DNA from: CAMLDH01 sp966250375
Lineage (GTDB): Bacteria > Pseudomonadota > Gammaproteobacteria > Burkholderiales > Burkholderiaceae_D
DNA length: 48,060 nt
Assembly: GCA_966250375.1 (NCBI GenBank)
Contig: CBINHE010000023.1
Location: 1 to 48,060, forward strand
Direction of reading: 5' to 3'
Under the pieces are notes generated by a model, which saw only the letters and a program-made list of their open reading frames with translations, was not told where the DNA came from and ran no database searches. Below are positions 23,899-32,436 of the stretch, one piece after another. Numbering within the stretch: the first letter of the stretch is position 1; each line of letters opens with the position of its first letter. Both the position numbers and the translations under genes were made by a program.

Positions 23899-24921
23899 CT
23901 GCGGCAACAGGACCGCGGCACCCTCGAATTCTCCCGCGCGCAATGCGGCCAATGCGCGGTTCGCGTCTTCCAAGACGAATGGCATAGACTTCGCATGAAT
24001 ATCGATAGTGTCGGCTAGCGCAAAAAAAGCCTCTCCATCGGCACGCGTCAAATTGGCAACCGAGCGCACCGTCCGTTCGCCCCATAACAGCGAATACGGA
24101 AAGCGCGGTATGTCGCTCATGTGGATGCCGGCGCAAACCACGGTTGCACCTTTGCGGGTCGCGGCCAGCGCCAAAGGAACGAGCGCCCCGGCTGGCGCGA
24201 AGATGATGGCCGCATCCAGCAGTGCTGGGGCAGTGGCGTCCGAATCGCCGGCCCATCGCGCACCAAGCGAGCGTGCGAATTCCTGCGATCGCGCGTCGCC
24301 GGGACGGGTAAATGCATATACTTCTTTTTCTTGCTGACACGCGACTTGCGCGATGATGTGTGCGGCGGCGCCAAATCCATACAGTCCGATTCGTTTGGCG
24401 TTGCCGGTCATGGCATAAGCACGGTAGCCGATCAGCCCGGCACACAATAGCGGCGCGGCTCGGATATCGTCATAGCGCACGGGCAGTGCAAAGCAATAGC
24501 GTGCGTCCGCTATCGCGTATTCGGCATAACCGCCATCGCGGTCATATCCGGTGAAGGTCGGGTTGTCACACAGGTTCTCGCGATGGTCGTCGCAATAAAC
24601 GCAGTGACGACAACTGCCGCCCAGCCATGGTACGCCGACACGGTCGCCTACCGAAAACTGCCGCGCAAGTTCACCCACGTGCGTGATTACGCCGACCACT
24701 TCATGACCCAATATCAGCGGCGATTTATGGGGCGGCAATTCACCATCCGCAATATGCAAATCGGTACGGCATACGCCGCATGCCGAGACACGGATCAATA
24801 CTTCAAAATCGGATGGAAAGGGAATCGGTATTCGTGCCAGACGTAACGGCGCATGTGGCGTATCGAGCAGCATTGCACGCATGGTGCCGTCGGATGAATG
24901 TTTCGATAACGGATTTTTCAT
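23893..24921 (-). CDS. Zinc-dependent alcohol dehydrogenase
   Basis: A 342-residue medium-chain dehydrogenase/reductase. Catalytic-zinc ligands are in CGVCRTDLH and GHEVVGVITHVG; the structural zinc Cys set is CRHCVYCDDHRENLC (four Cys); and the nucleotide-binding GFGAAAHIIAQVA is a Rossmann fold (a variant of GxGxxG). It oxidises an alcohol or reduces an aldehyde with NAD(P); the substrate is unknown. I start at 24921, with GGGAAAA upstream, because the longer frame is un-family-like. The ATG overlaps the stop of a small unknown frame upstream in an ATGA junction. It converges on the bactofilin-like gene with a six-base overlap. Confidence 0.88.
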   Translation of the reverse strand: MKNPLSKHSSDGTMRAMLLDTPHAPLRLARIPIPFPSDFEVLIRVSACGVCRTDLHIADGELPPHKSPLILGHEVVGVITHVGELARQFSVGDRVGVPWLGGSCRHCVYCDDHRENLCDNPTFTGYDRDGGYAEYAIADARYCFALPVRYDDIRAAPLLCAGLIGYRAYAMTGNAKRIGLYGFGAAAHIIAQVACQQEKEVYAFTRPGDARSQEFARSLGARWAGDSDATAPALLDAAIIFAPAGALVPLALAATRKGATVVCAGIHMSDIPRFPYSLLWGERTVRSVANLTRADGEAFFALADTIDIHAKSMPFVLEDANRALAALRAGEFEGAAVLLPQS

Positions 24922-25217
24922 CGCGATTTTCCCAACGCTACGGCACGTATGCCGTCTGCAAACTGATTGTTCGGGTAGTGGAGCACTTGTGCATTGGGCG
25001 TAAACTCGAACAGGATTTGCCTCTCGTCCTGATCGCAGTATCGATTTTGACTGCACGTTCGCACGTACGACCAATCTGAAGCTGGGCAGGTGGACGGAAA
25101 ATAGTGCAGTTCAGCTGCTTTGACGTCGGCGACGGCTGCCTGTTCGTACGATTTGGTCTCCTTCCATTCGGCGCGGCTGATGTTTTCTGCGGTCACTGCC
25201 CTGTCCACCCCTTGCAA
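24918..25217 (-). CDS. Doubtful small open frame upstream of the alcohol dehydrogenase
   Basis: A frame of up to 99 residues (ending NNQFADGIRAVALGKSR) whose TGA overlaps the ATG of the alcohol dehydrogenase gene. The overlap suggests translational coupling, but I recognise no family, see no good ribosome binding site, and the frame may be chance or the tail of a decayed gene. Confidence 0.25.
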   Translation of the reverse strand: MQGVDRAVTAENISRAEWKETKSYEQAAVADVKAAELHYFPSTCPASDWSYVRTCSQNRYCDQDERQILFEFTPNAQVLHYPNNQFADGIRAVALGKSR

Positions 25218-25372
25218 CGAAGCAAAACCGTTGCGTACGAGGTGCCCGCTTCACATGCGTTCGGTTCATGCTCGCGACTGAGCTGTACGCGCTAACGTCA
25301 GTTGCGGACATGGCTTGCTTCTGCAACAAATATCGCGCAGAAATCACAATTACTTTACTTTACTTTAATTAC
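25218..25372. repeat. REP-like palindrome downstream of the LysR gene
   Basis: The segment 25299-25331 contains TTGCGGACATGGCTTGCTTC, the complement of a degenerate REP core (GAAGCAAGCCATGTCCGCAA). It is weaker than the copies at 13809 and 18221, and no clear partner is visible to its left. The rest of this gap holds no supported gene. Confidence 0.4.
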
Positions 25373-26278
25373 TTAGGTTTTACGCCAGTAATCCCCTTGC
25401 GCATAGACGCGACGCAGAAAATCTACCAATGCGCGGATACGCAATGGTAGATGCCGCCTTTGCGCGAACACCGCATAAATGTCGTTACCCGGTGCGGCAA
25501 ATTCATCCAGTACCGTCACAAGCTTGCCGGATTCGATCTCAGCGCCGACTTCCCACATCGAGCGCCATGCCAGCCCTTTACCGGTGAGCGCCCAGTCGTG
25601 CAGCACCGCGCCGTCGTTACAAACCATATTGCCGGACACTTTCAGCGTGACGTTCTTGCCATTCTGACGGAACGTCCAGCCGCGCTGGCTGCCTTCGCTG
25701 CTCAAGGCGAGGCAATTGTGTTTGGTCAGGTCGTCCAGCGCAGCCGGCATGCCGTAACGTTTCAGATAGGCCGGTGACGCCACCACGACGCGCTCATTGT
25801 TAGCCAGTTTTACGCCGACTAGATTGGAATCGGATAAGGCGGCAATGCGGATTGCGACGTCGATACCTTCACCGATCAGGTCCACCACACGATCGTTCAA
25901 GTTGAGCGTCAGTGTCACGTCTTGATGCTCCGCAAGGAAGGACGGCATCAGTGGCGCGACATGCTGTCGGCCAAATCCGGCCGGTGCGGAAATCGCCAAG
26001 TGCCCGGTGGCCCTGGCGCTGCGATCGGACACCGATGCTTCGGCATCCTGCAGTTCGGCCAGAATACGCTGGCAGTCCTCCAAAAAAGAAGCGCCCTCAT
26101 TGGTAAGCGCTATCTTGCGCGTGGTGCGTTGCAGGAGCTTGACGCCGAGTCGCTCTTCCAACGCGTCAAGGCGGCGTCCGATCATCGCCGGCGCAATGCC
26201 TTCGGCCCGCGCTGCAGCGGACAGGCTACCTTTGACGACGACCTCGACGAAGGTGGAGATTTGCTTGAATTGGTTCAT
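25373..26278 (-). CDS. LysR family transcriptional regulator
   Basis: A 301-residue LysR-type regulator. The N-terminal winged helix-turn-helix covers about residues 1-60 (FVEVVVKGSLSAAARAEGI then RRLDALEERLGVKLLQRTTR), and the C-terminal effector-binding domain about 90-295. The divergent layout with the truncated dehalogenase, TauE/SafE and aceB genes suggests it may control that side or itself from the shared 190-bp region, but no binding site could be identified by eye. It belongs to the large group whose effectors cannot be guessed from sequence. Confidence 0.92.
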   Translation of the reverse strand: MNQFKQISTFVEVVVKGSLSAAARAEGIAPAMIGRRLDALEERLGVKLLQRTTRKIALTNEGASFLEDCQRILAELQDAEASVSDRSARATGHLAISAPAGFGRQHVAPLMPSFLAEHQDVTLTLNLNDRVVDLIGEGIDVAIRIAALSDSNLVGVKLANNERVVVASPAYLKRYGMPAALDDLTKHNCLALSSEGSQRGWTFRQNGKNVTLKVSGNMVCNDGAVLHDWALTGKGLAWRSMWEVGAEIESGKLVTVLDEFAAPGNDIYAVFAQRRHLPLRIRALVDFLRRVYAQGDYWRKT

Positions 26279-26467
26279 TGGGCGGTGCTCGAACTATTTC
26301 GGAGGTGTTTTTTGGCGATTACGGCTTTACTTGTGACTAAAACGAAATAATAAAGTGATAAATGGTGTTGTTTATGCGTATTAATAGTGAATATACTGCG
26401 ATCCATATTAAGGTGAAGTTCATCCAATTTTGTTCGCCGAGTCTCAATCCGGGAAACCGTCAACACA

Positions 26468-26677
26468 ATGACCATTCAAGCCATCGCCTTCGATGCTTAC
26501 GGCACACTATTCGACATCTATTCGATCGGCGCGCTCGCGAAAAGGCTGTTTCCTGGCAAGGGGGCAGCACTGGCTGAACTGTGGCGTGACAAGCAGATCG
26601 AATATACGCGTTTGCGCACGATATGCTCGACGGCACTACTGCAACTCGTGCAACGGAATTTGACGGCCGCGCCATGA
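26468..26677 (+). pseudogene. Truncated haloacid dehalogenase (N-terminal fragment)
   Basis: Sixty-nine residues beginning MTIQAIAFDAYGTLFDIYS, which contains motif I of the HAD superfamily (DAYGT, with the nucleophilic Asp), then LFPGKGAALAELWRDKQIEYTRLRT, the cap-domain start of type II (S)-2-haloacid dehalogenases. After about residue 52 the similarity stops, and motifs II, III and IV are absent, while intact homologues have about 220-240 residues. The stop overlaps the ATG of the next gene. A deletion between this gene and the TauE/SafE gene is the simplest explanation. Confidence 0.7.
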
Positions 26678-27432
26678 ATACATGGCAAATCGTACTCGTG
26701 GGTATTGCCGCTTTTTGTGCGGGAGCAATGAATGCGGTTGCCGGCGGCGGCACTTTCTTTTCTTTCCCCGCACTATTGGCTGTCGGCGTACCGCCGATTA
26801 TTGCCAATGCCAGCAATTCAGTTGCATTATGGCCGGCGAGTTTGTCGAGCGCGTGGGCGTATCGGAAGGAATTGCAATATTACAAGCGCTATCTGATTTC
26901 GATGGGAATCGTGTCGTTGATTGGCGGTATTGGCGGCAGCCTGCTTTTACTATCGACGAAAGACGCAACATTTTCGCGGTTGATTCCGTGGCTGTTGTTG
27001 TTTGCAACCGTACTGTTTACGTTCTCGGGCCGGATTTCAGCATTCTTGCGCGGCGCCGAGTCAGGTGTGCCGAGCAACAGCATGCTCGCACTCGCCGGGC
27101 AGGCAGTCGTGTCGGTGTATGGCGGATTTTTCGGTGCCGGCATGGGCATCCTGATGCTTGCCAGTCTCGCGATGAGCGGGCACGACGATGTGCATAAAAT
27201 CAATGCGATTAAAAATTTTCTGTCCGCGATTATCTACAGCGTGACGGTATTGACTTTCGTAATCGCCGGCGCCATCAGTTGGCCTTATACGGTGATCATG
27301 CTCGTCACCGCGACTCTTGGTGGCTATTGGGGCGCCACCGTCGCGCGCAAAATTCCCGCGCGGTGGTTACGCCGATTCATTATCGCGGTCGGCTCTATGC
27401 TGTCCGTATTTTATTTTTACAAAGCGCTTTAA
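26674..27432 (+). CDS. TauE/SafE family membrane permease
   Basis: A 252-residue permease with about eight membrane segments in two repeated halves. The family-type Gly-rich loops are visible: FCAGAMNAVAGGGTFFSFPALL (about 11-32) and SVYGGFFGAGMGILMLASLAMSG (about 148-170). Members export or import sulfur anions or small organic acids. The start ATG at 26674 overlaps the stop of the truncated dehalogenase and has no Shine-Dalgarno, so translation probably relied on coupling. It lies 37 bp before aceB, which suggests co-transcription and perhaps export of a C2/C4 acid, though that is a guess. Confidence 0.88.
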   Translation: MNTWQIVLVGIAAFCAGAMNAVAGGGTFFSFPALLAVGVPPIIANASNSVALWPASLSSAWAYRKELQYYKRYLISMGIVSLIGGIGGSLLLLSTKDATFSRLIPWLLLFATVLFTFSGRISAFLRGAESGVPSNSMLALAGQAVVSVYGGFFGAGMGILMLASLAMSGHDDVHKINAIKNFLSAIIYSVTVLTFVIAGAISWPYTVIMLVTATLGGYWGATVARKIPARWLRRFIIAVGSMLSVFYFYKAL

Positions 27433-27469
27433 CCAATTCAACCAATTCACATTTTTCAGGAGAAAAATC

Positions 27470-29053
27470 ATGGCACTTCAATTGCCCATCGGTATGGAAA
27501 TCAAAGCCGAGATCAAGCCCGGCTACGATCAGGTTCTCACTTTCGACGCACTGACGCTGGTCGCCAAGTTGATCCGTGCGTTCGAGCCGCGCCGCCAGGA
27601 ATTGCTGGCCGCTCGCGTAGAGCGTGCGAAGCGCATGGATGCAGGTGAACGTCCCGACTTCCTGCCTGAGACAAAACACATCCGCGAAGGCGACTGGAAA
27701 ATCGCGCCGATTCCGAAAGCGCTCGAATGCCGTCGCGTCGAAATCACCGGCCCGGTTGAGCGCAAGATGGTCATTAACGCGCTTAACTCCGGTGCCGACA
27801 GCTACATGACCGACTTTGAGGATTCCAATACGCCGAACTGGGATAACCAGATTACCGGCCAGATCAATATGGTTGAAGCTGTGCGCAAGACCATTTCGAT
27901 GGAACAGAATGGCAAGAGCTACAAACTGAACGACAAGACCGCCACGCTGGTGGTGCGCCCACGCGGCTGGCACTTGGATGAGAAGCATGTACTGGTCGAC
28001 GGCAAGCGCATTTCCGGCGGTATCTTCGATTTTGCGCTGTTCATGGTACATAACGCGAAAGAGCAATTGGCACGTGGTGCCGGTCCGTACTTCTATCTGC
28101 CGAAGATGGAATCGCACCTTGAAGCGCGTCTGTGGAATGACATCTTCGTGATGACGCAAAACGAACTTGGCCTGCCGCAAGGCACGGTCAAGGCGACCGT
28201 GCTGATCGAAACCATCGTTGCCGCATTCGAGATGGATGAAATCCTGTACGAACTGCGCGAACATAGTTCCGGTTTAAATGCCGGCCGTTGGGATTACATC
28301 TTTTCCTGTATCAAGAAATTCAAGCTCGACAAGAATTTTTGCTTGGCTGACCGCGCCAAAGTCACGATGACCGCGCCGTTCATGCGTTCGTATGCACTGC
28401 TGTTGCTGAAAACCTGCCACAAGCGTAATGCACCGGCGATCGGCGGCATGGCTGCGCTGATTCCGATCAAGAACGATCCGGAAAAGAATGACATCGCGAT
28501 GGGCGGCGTTCGCACTGACAAGGCACGCGATGCGGCCGATGGCTACGACGGCGGCTGGGTAGCGCATCCGGGCTTGGTGGATCTCGCGATGACCGAGTTC
28601 AAGAAGGTATTGGGCGACAAGCCGAACCAGATCGACAAGCAGCGTCCGGATGTAAATGTGAGCGCAGCGGATCTGCTTAACTTCCAGCCGGAAACGCCGA
28701 TCACCGAAGCTGGTTTGCGTTACAACATCAACGTCGGTATCCATTACTTGGGCGCATGGTTGGCCGGCAATGGCTGCGTGCCGATTCACAACCTGATGGA
28801 GGATGCGGCAACCGCAGAAATCAGCCGCAGCCAAGTCTGGCAGTGGATTCGTTCCCCCAAAGGCGTGCTGGAAGACGGTGGCAAGGTGACTGCCGACATG
28901 GTGCGCGCAATGATCCCGGAAGAGCTGGCAAAAGTGAAGGAGGTGGCTGGCAGCGGTGCGACGTATGACCGAGCCGCGCAAATTTTCGAGCAAATGTCGA
29001 CGGCACCCGATTTTGCAGAATTCCTTACCTTGCCTTTGTACGAAGAAATCTAA
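27470..29053 (+). CDS. aceB: Malate synthase A
   Basis: Catalyses glyoxylate + acetyl-CoA to malate, the second step of the glyoxylate shunt, which allows growth on acetate and fatty acids. The 527-residue protein is of the A type (shorter than GlcB). Signature segments are FEDSNTPNWDNQITGQIN (about 120-137), VVRPRGWHLDEKHVL, and the barrel motifs GPYFYLPKMESHLEARLW and VLIETIVAAFEMDEILYEL, where the Arg, Glu and Asp bind Mg and glyoxylate. AGGAG precedes the ATG; a longer upstream frame is not used. No isocitrate lyase gene is in the window. A hairpin terminator follows. Confidence 0.94.
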   Translation: MALQLPIGMEIKAEIKPGYDQVLTFDALTLVAKLIRAFEPRRQELLAARVERAKRMDAGERPDFLPETKHIREGDWKIAPIPKALECRRVEITGPVERKMVINALNSGADSYMTDFEDSNTPNWDNQITGQINMVEAVRKTISMEQNGKSYKLNDKTATLVVRPRGWHLDEKHVLVDGKRISGGIFDFALFMVHNAKEQLARGAGPYFYLPKMESHLEARLWNDIFVMTQNELGLPQGTVKATVLIETIVAAFEMDEILYELREHSSGLNAGRWDYIFSCIKKFKLDKNFCLADRAKVTMTAPFMRSYALLLLKTCHKRNAPAIGGMAALIPIKNDPEKNDIAMGGVRTDKARDAADGYDGGWVAHPGLVDLAMTEFKKVLGDKPNQIDKQRPDVNVSAADLLNFQPETPITEAGLRYNINVGIHYLGAWLAGNGCVPIHNLMEDAATAEISRSQVWQWIRSPKGVLEDGGKVTADMVRAMIPEELAKVKEVAGSGATYDRAAQIFEQMSTAPDFAEFLTLPLYEEI

Positions 29054-29126
29054 GCGCGTCTGTAAAGAACCGGTGTTCGGCCACCAGTCTCGGTGGCCGG
29101 TCATTCGGGCGGAGTATTACGACGAA

Positions 29127-29168
29127 AAATCTCAACCAGTTGCACCAATCATTACTGGTTGAGATTTC
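29127..29168 (+). terminator. Hairpin terminator after aceB
   Basis: Perfect 12-bp-plus stem AAATCTCAACCAGT with its complement ACTGGTTGAGATTT, with a 14-base loop and a short T-rich tail. Confidence 0.8.
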
Positions 29169-29199
29169 TTGGTTTGTTAATGTTTGTACATAAGTTCTG

Positions 29200-29357
29200 A
29201 TATCGTCAGCAGCACCCGGTTGCGGAAACACGATGCGTATTGCGATCAAGAGCACGATCACGCCGCCGATATGCAAGGCAATCTCCGACAATTAACATGT
29301 TGCCGAATGGATCTGTGATGGGAAAAAGAAGAATAAAGGTTTGGAAGAAGATTTTGT
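29200..29357 (-). pseudogene. MarC family protein remnant
   Basis: Read on the minus strand, one frame gives FFQTFILLFPITDPFGNM (from about 29353), the N-terminal segment of MarC/UPF0056 membrane proteins with the DPFGN motif. A shifted frame then gives SEIALHIGGVIVLLIAIRI (from 29288), a later MarC membrane segment. The expected sequence between them is missing and the frame changes, so at least one deletion or frameshift has occurred. It lies just after the DUF1993 gene on the same strand. Confidence 0.6.
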
Positions 29358-29374
29358 CTTGGCAAATCAAAAAC

Positions 29375-29881
29375 TTAAAATGGCCCGACATAATCATGTT
29401 TACTGAGTTCAATTCCGTTGTGACGCAAGATTGCATAGGCAGTCGTGACATGGAAGTAGAAATTCGGCAATGCGAAATGCAGCAGGTAAGGCTGCCCTTT
29501 GAAATGCTTGGTTTCCGAGCCGAGCTGGATTGTAATATCGCGCTCTTCGCTGCCGTTGATCTGTGCGGCGCTGAGTGTGTCGATGAACGCGATAGTCTTG
29601 GCGATGCGTGCCTGAAGTTCTTCAAAGCTCTGTTCATTGTCTTCGTATTTAGGCACTTCAACGCCGGCCAATCGGGCACAGGTGCCTTTCGCGAAATCGG
29701 CGGCGATCAGGACTTGGCGCCGCATGGTGAACATGTCAGGAAACAGACGTGCCTGCAACAGCGCGCTCGACTCGATTTTCTTCTCTGTGGCGTGCGCTTC
29801 CGCCTTGCCGAGGATGGTCGACAGGCTGCCTAGAATATGCTTGAAGACCGGCACCGAAGAGGCGTACATGGAAATAGTCAT
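29375..29881 (-). CDS. DUF1993 family protein
   Basis: A 168-residue DUF1993 protein, predicted as a four-helix bundle (DinB-like): MYASSVPVFKHILGSLSTIL, FPDMFTMRRQVLIAADFAKG and LPNFYFHVTTAYAILRHNG are the main helices. A metal site is plausible but unproven. AGGAG lies six bases before the ATG at 29881; the longer frame adds a poor N-terminus. The stop is 17 bp before the MarC remnant. Function unknown. Confidence 0.85.
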   Translation of the reverse strand: MTISMYASSVPVFKHILGSLSTILGKAEAHATEKKIESSALLQARLFPDMFTMRRQVLIAADFAKGTCARLAGVEVPKYEDNEQSFEELQARIAKTIAFIDTLSAAQINGSEERDITIQLGSETKHFKGQPYLLHFALPNFYFHVTTAYAILRHNGIELSKHDYVGPF

Positions 29882-29974
29882 TGTTAGCTCCTGTAGAAAT
29901 GTGGGCACATGCCCAGATGGCAATTTATTGCTATTACAGTAAATTTTTATGTTGGCCTACACTAAAATTCGTTG

Positions 29975-30397
29975 TTATTCCGGCTGCAAGCGCTGGCGCA
30001 AGTTGTAATCCTGTTGCCAGCGTTTGCGCTCTATACTGCTGACCGCCTCGGTACGTAATTCATCAGCACTTTTTTGCGCTTGTGCCGTCACTAAACGATC
30101 GGCTATGCGTGTATCCGGTAGCACCGTGCCATAAAAAGCGACGATATCGCCGCGTTGCATCAGCAGCGTCGGGAAATTTTCCACATCAAAATCGCCCACC
30201 ACGTCAGCCTGATCCTCAATGTCGACCCAGATGAAATGCTTGTCGGGATGCTCGCTTGCCAATTTATTAAAATTTGGGCGATAGGCGTTGCATACATCGC
30301 ACCATGCCGCGCATAGGCAGGCAACGACCAAGTCCTCGCCTGCCAGCAACGCGACTAATTGATTACGAGTATGGTGTTCTAGAATGAAGTTCGACAT
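29975..30397 (-). CDS. Thioredoxin family protein
   Basis: A 140-residue thioredoxin-fold protein with the redox motif WCDVC (inside CAAWCDVCNAY, residues about 32-36), a non-standard CxxC. The cis-Pro follows in NFPTLLM (near residue 76), and helical and strand order fits thioredoxin. The C-terminus has an extra charged helix (about 105-140). No signal peptide, so cytosolic. It diverges from the tsaB operon, with a short shared region of 58 bp. Its partner is unknown. Confidence 0.88.
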   Translation of the reverse strand: MSNFILEHHTRNQLVALLAGEDLVVACLCAAWCDVCNAYRPNFNKLASEHPDKHFIWVDIEDQADVVGDFDVENFPTLLMQRGDIVAFYGTVLPDTRIADRLVTAQAQKSADELRTEAVSSIERKRWQQDYNLRQRLQPE

Positions 30398-30455
30398 TTC
30401 GTTATTTTACTGTGTTGTGCAAGTTTGCCATGATCGAGCGCGGTAAAATACGGTC

Positions 30456-31145
30456 ATGCCAACGATTCTCGCCATTGAAACTTCAACTGAACTAGCCTCT
30501 GCAGCGCTCTTGCGCGGCGATCAAATCATCTCGCGCGAAATTGCGGGCGTGCAGACTCATTCGCAGACGATTCTCCCCATGGTACAAAGCTTAATCACGC
30601 AAGCAGGAATTACGCTTGCGCAATGCGACGCGATTGCATTTGGCGCTGGCCCCGGTTCATTTACCGGAGTGCGGACCGCCTGCGGTATCGCACAAGGGCT
30701 GGCATTCGGCTTGGATAAGCCGGTCGTGCCGGTCGTTACCTTGCAGGCGATGGCATTGGCGTGTCGCGCAGCAAGCGGCGTGTCGGATGTATTAGCAGTA
30801 CTGGATGCGCGCATGGGTGAGGTGTATTGGGCGCAATACCGTTTTGCTGACGGATGGCAAACGATCGTCGAACCGACCTTGTCAGTCGCCCCCGATGTAT
30901 TGCCCGTAGGGCAGGTGATCGCGTGTGGCAATGGGTTGGTCGCTTATGCCTCGGCATTTGAGGCGAAACCGTTTGCCGGGAATATGCGCAGCGATGTGAT
31001 GCCACATGCGGCACAGATCGCCCAATTGGCACGCATTGCATTGGCGCGGGGATATAGTGTCGCGGCCCGGGATGCACAGCCATTCTATCTGCGAAACAAA
31101 ATTGCATTGACTACTAATGAACGTCTGGCGAAGGTGATGGCATGA
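30456..31145 (+). CDS. tsaB: tRNA threonylcarbamoyladenosine biosynthesis protein TsaB
   Basis: Partner of TsaD and TsaE in making t6A37 in tRNAs that read ANN codons. The 229-residue protein has the actin-like ATPase fold: TILAIETSTELASAALL (about 3-19) and AFGAGPGSFTGVRTACGIAQ (about 62-81), the conserved phosphate-binding loop, though TsaB itself has lost activity. Length is usual. It is the first gene of an overlapping operon tsaB-rimI-udg-DUF1853; its TGA overlaps the rimI ATG (31142-31145). A GGTAAAAT -10-like element lies just before the start. Confidence 0.93.
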   Translation: MPTILAIETSTELASAALLRGDQIISREIAGVQTHSQTILPMVQSLITQAGITLAQCDAIAFGAGPGSFTGVRTACGIAQGLAFGLDKPVVPVVTLQAMALACRAASGVSDVLAVLDARMGEVYWAQYRFADGWQTIVEPTLSVAPDVLPVGQVIACGNGLVAYASAFEAKPFAGNMRSDVMPHAAQIAQLARIALARGYSVAARDAQPFYLRNKIALTTNERLAKVMA

Positions 31146-31633
31146 GTTCGGCGCCAAAATCGGTGACGGCGCCACAAGCGTTATCGCCCATGCAGTTTGC
31201 AAAAATGCGGATGGATGACTTGCGTGAAGTGCAGGATATCGAGAACGATGTCTATCTGTATCCTTGGACTGGCGGCAATTTCCTTGATTCGTTCTCCAAT
31301 GGTTATGAGACTTGGGTCGTGCGCGATGACGCGGACGCTCTGGCCGGTTATTTTCTTATCATGCTGGCGCTCGATGAGGCCCATTTGCTGAATATTACGG
31401 TACGCCGCGATTTGCAGGGTCAAGGCCTGGGGCGGATGCTGCTCGATAAAGTGGCTGCGATCGCACGCGAGAAAGGTATGCGGTCCGTATTGCTTGAAGT
31501 ACGGCCTTCCAATGTGCACGCGCTGGCAATGTATGAGCGTTATGGGTTTTCACGGATCGGGCAGCGCAAAGGCTACTACCCGGCCGCCCACAATACACGC
31601 GAAGATGCGATTGTGATGAGGTTGATGGTATGA
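31142..31633 (+). CDS. rimI: Ribosomal protein bS18 N-acetyltransferase RimI
   Basis: GNAT acetyltransferase that acetylates the N-terminus of ribosomal protein S18, and possibly others. The 163-residue protein has the acetyl-CoA-binding RDLQGQGLGRMLLDKV (Q/RxxGxG/A, about 82-97) and the terminal SNVHALAMYERYGF (about 121-134). The start overlaps the stop of tsaB by four bases, and its own stop overlaps the next gene by four bases, so the three are translationally coupled. The tsaB-rimI pair is conserved in proteobacteria. Confidence 0.92.
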   Translation: MSSAPKSVTAPQALSPMQFAKMRMDDLREVQDIENDVYLYPWTGGNFLDSFSNGYETWVVRDDADALAGYFLIMLALDEAHLLNITVRRDLQGQGLGRMLLDKVAAIAREKGMRSVLLEVRPSNVHALAMYERYGFSRIGQRKGYYPAAHNTREDAIVMRLMV

Positions 31634-32436
31634 CGGCGAATCGCAATATCGTTTTTCTGAACGAAATGGGCGTCGGCCCGATGTGGGTGCGGCGCAACGC
31701 GGCGGCAGTGCCAGTGCCAGATAAGTTGCCACCGCTTGATGCGTCGGCTGAGGCAGTGCAGGTGATTGATGCCGCACCTTCCGCATGGTTGGAAGTGCCT
31801 GCTGATGCAGCGTTGGTTTCCAATAATACAGGCACGCCACCCCCCCCCGAGATCGCTCAAATGGATTGGGGCCAGCTTAAAGCAGCGGTGGCTGCTTGTA
31901 CCAAATGCGGTTTATGCCAAAATCGGAAGAAAACCGTATTCGGTGTCGGTGACGAAAAGGCAAAATGGCTTTTCGTGGGTGAAGGGCCTGGCCGCAACGA
32001 GGATATGCAAGGCGAACCGTTTGTCGGGCCAGCCGGAAAACTTCTGGACAGCATCCTGGCGGCGATGGGGCTGCAACGGGGTGATAACGCGTATATTGCC
32101 AATATCGTCAAATGCCGGCCGACTGATGCCGATGGCCGCGATCGAGCGCCGACACCGGAAGAAGTCGCTGCATGCATGCCGTATCTGGACCGCCAGATTG
32201 CATTGATTCAGCCGGCGATCATTGTCGCGTTAGGCAAGACGGCGGCGTTGTCATTGCTTAAACTCGATCCAGCGACGCCTGTGTCCAAACTGCGCGGCAC
32301 TGTACATCGCTATGCGGGCCTACCGCTGGTGGTCACCTATCATCCGGCGTATTTGTTGCGCGCGCCTGCCGATAAGAGAAAAACATGGGCCGATTTGTGT
32401 CTGGCGATGAATACCCATGCCGGCAACTCGTCCTGA
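31630..32436 (+). CDS. Uracil-DNA glycosylase, family 4 (4Fe-4S)
   Basis: Removes uracil from DNA, opening base-excision repair. The core (about residues 75-260) has the Cys set for a 4Fe-4S cluster (CTKCGLCQNRK and, further on, CRPT and ACMP), the active-site WLFVGEGPGRNEDMQGEPFVG, and the DNA-binding VVTYHPAYLLRAP near the C-terminus. An N-terminal extension of about 75 residues is low-complexity and Pro/Ala-rich, and contains a run of nine C (31840-31848). It overlaps rimI and the next gene, so it belongs to the same operon. Confidence 0.92.
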   Translation: MTANRNIVFLNEMGVGPMWVRRNAAAVPVPDKLPPLDASAEAVQVIDAAPSAWLEVPADAALVSNNTGTPPPPEIAQMDWGQLKAAVAACTKCGLCQNRKKTVFGVGDEKAKWLFVGEGPGRNEDMQGEPFVGPAGKLLDSILAAMGLQRGDNAYIANIVKCRPTDADGRDRAPTPEEVAACMPYLDRQIALIQPAIIVALGKTAALSLLKLDPATPVSKLRGTVHRYAGLPLVVTYHPAYLLRAPADKRKTWADLCLAMNTHAGNSS

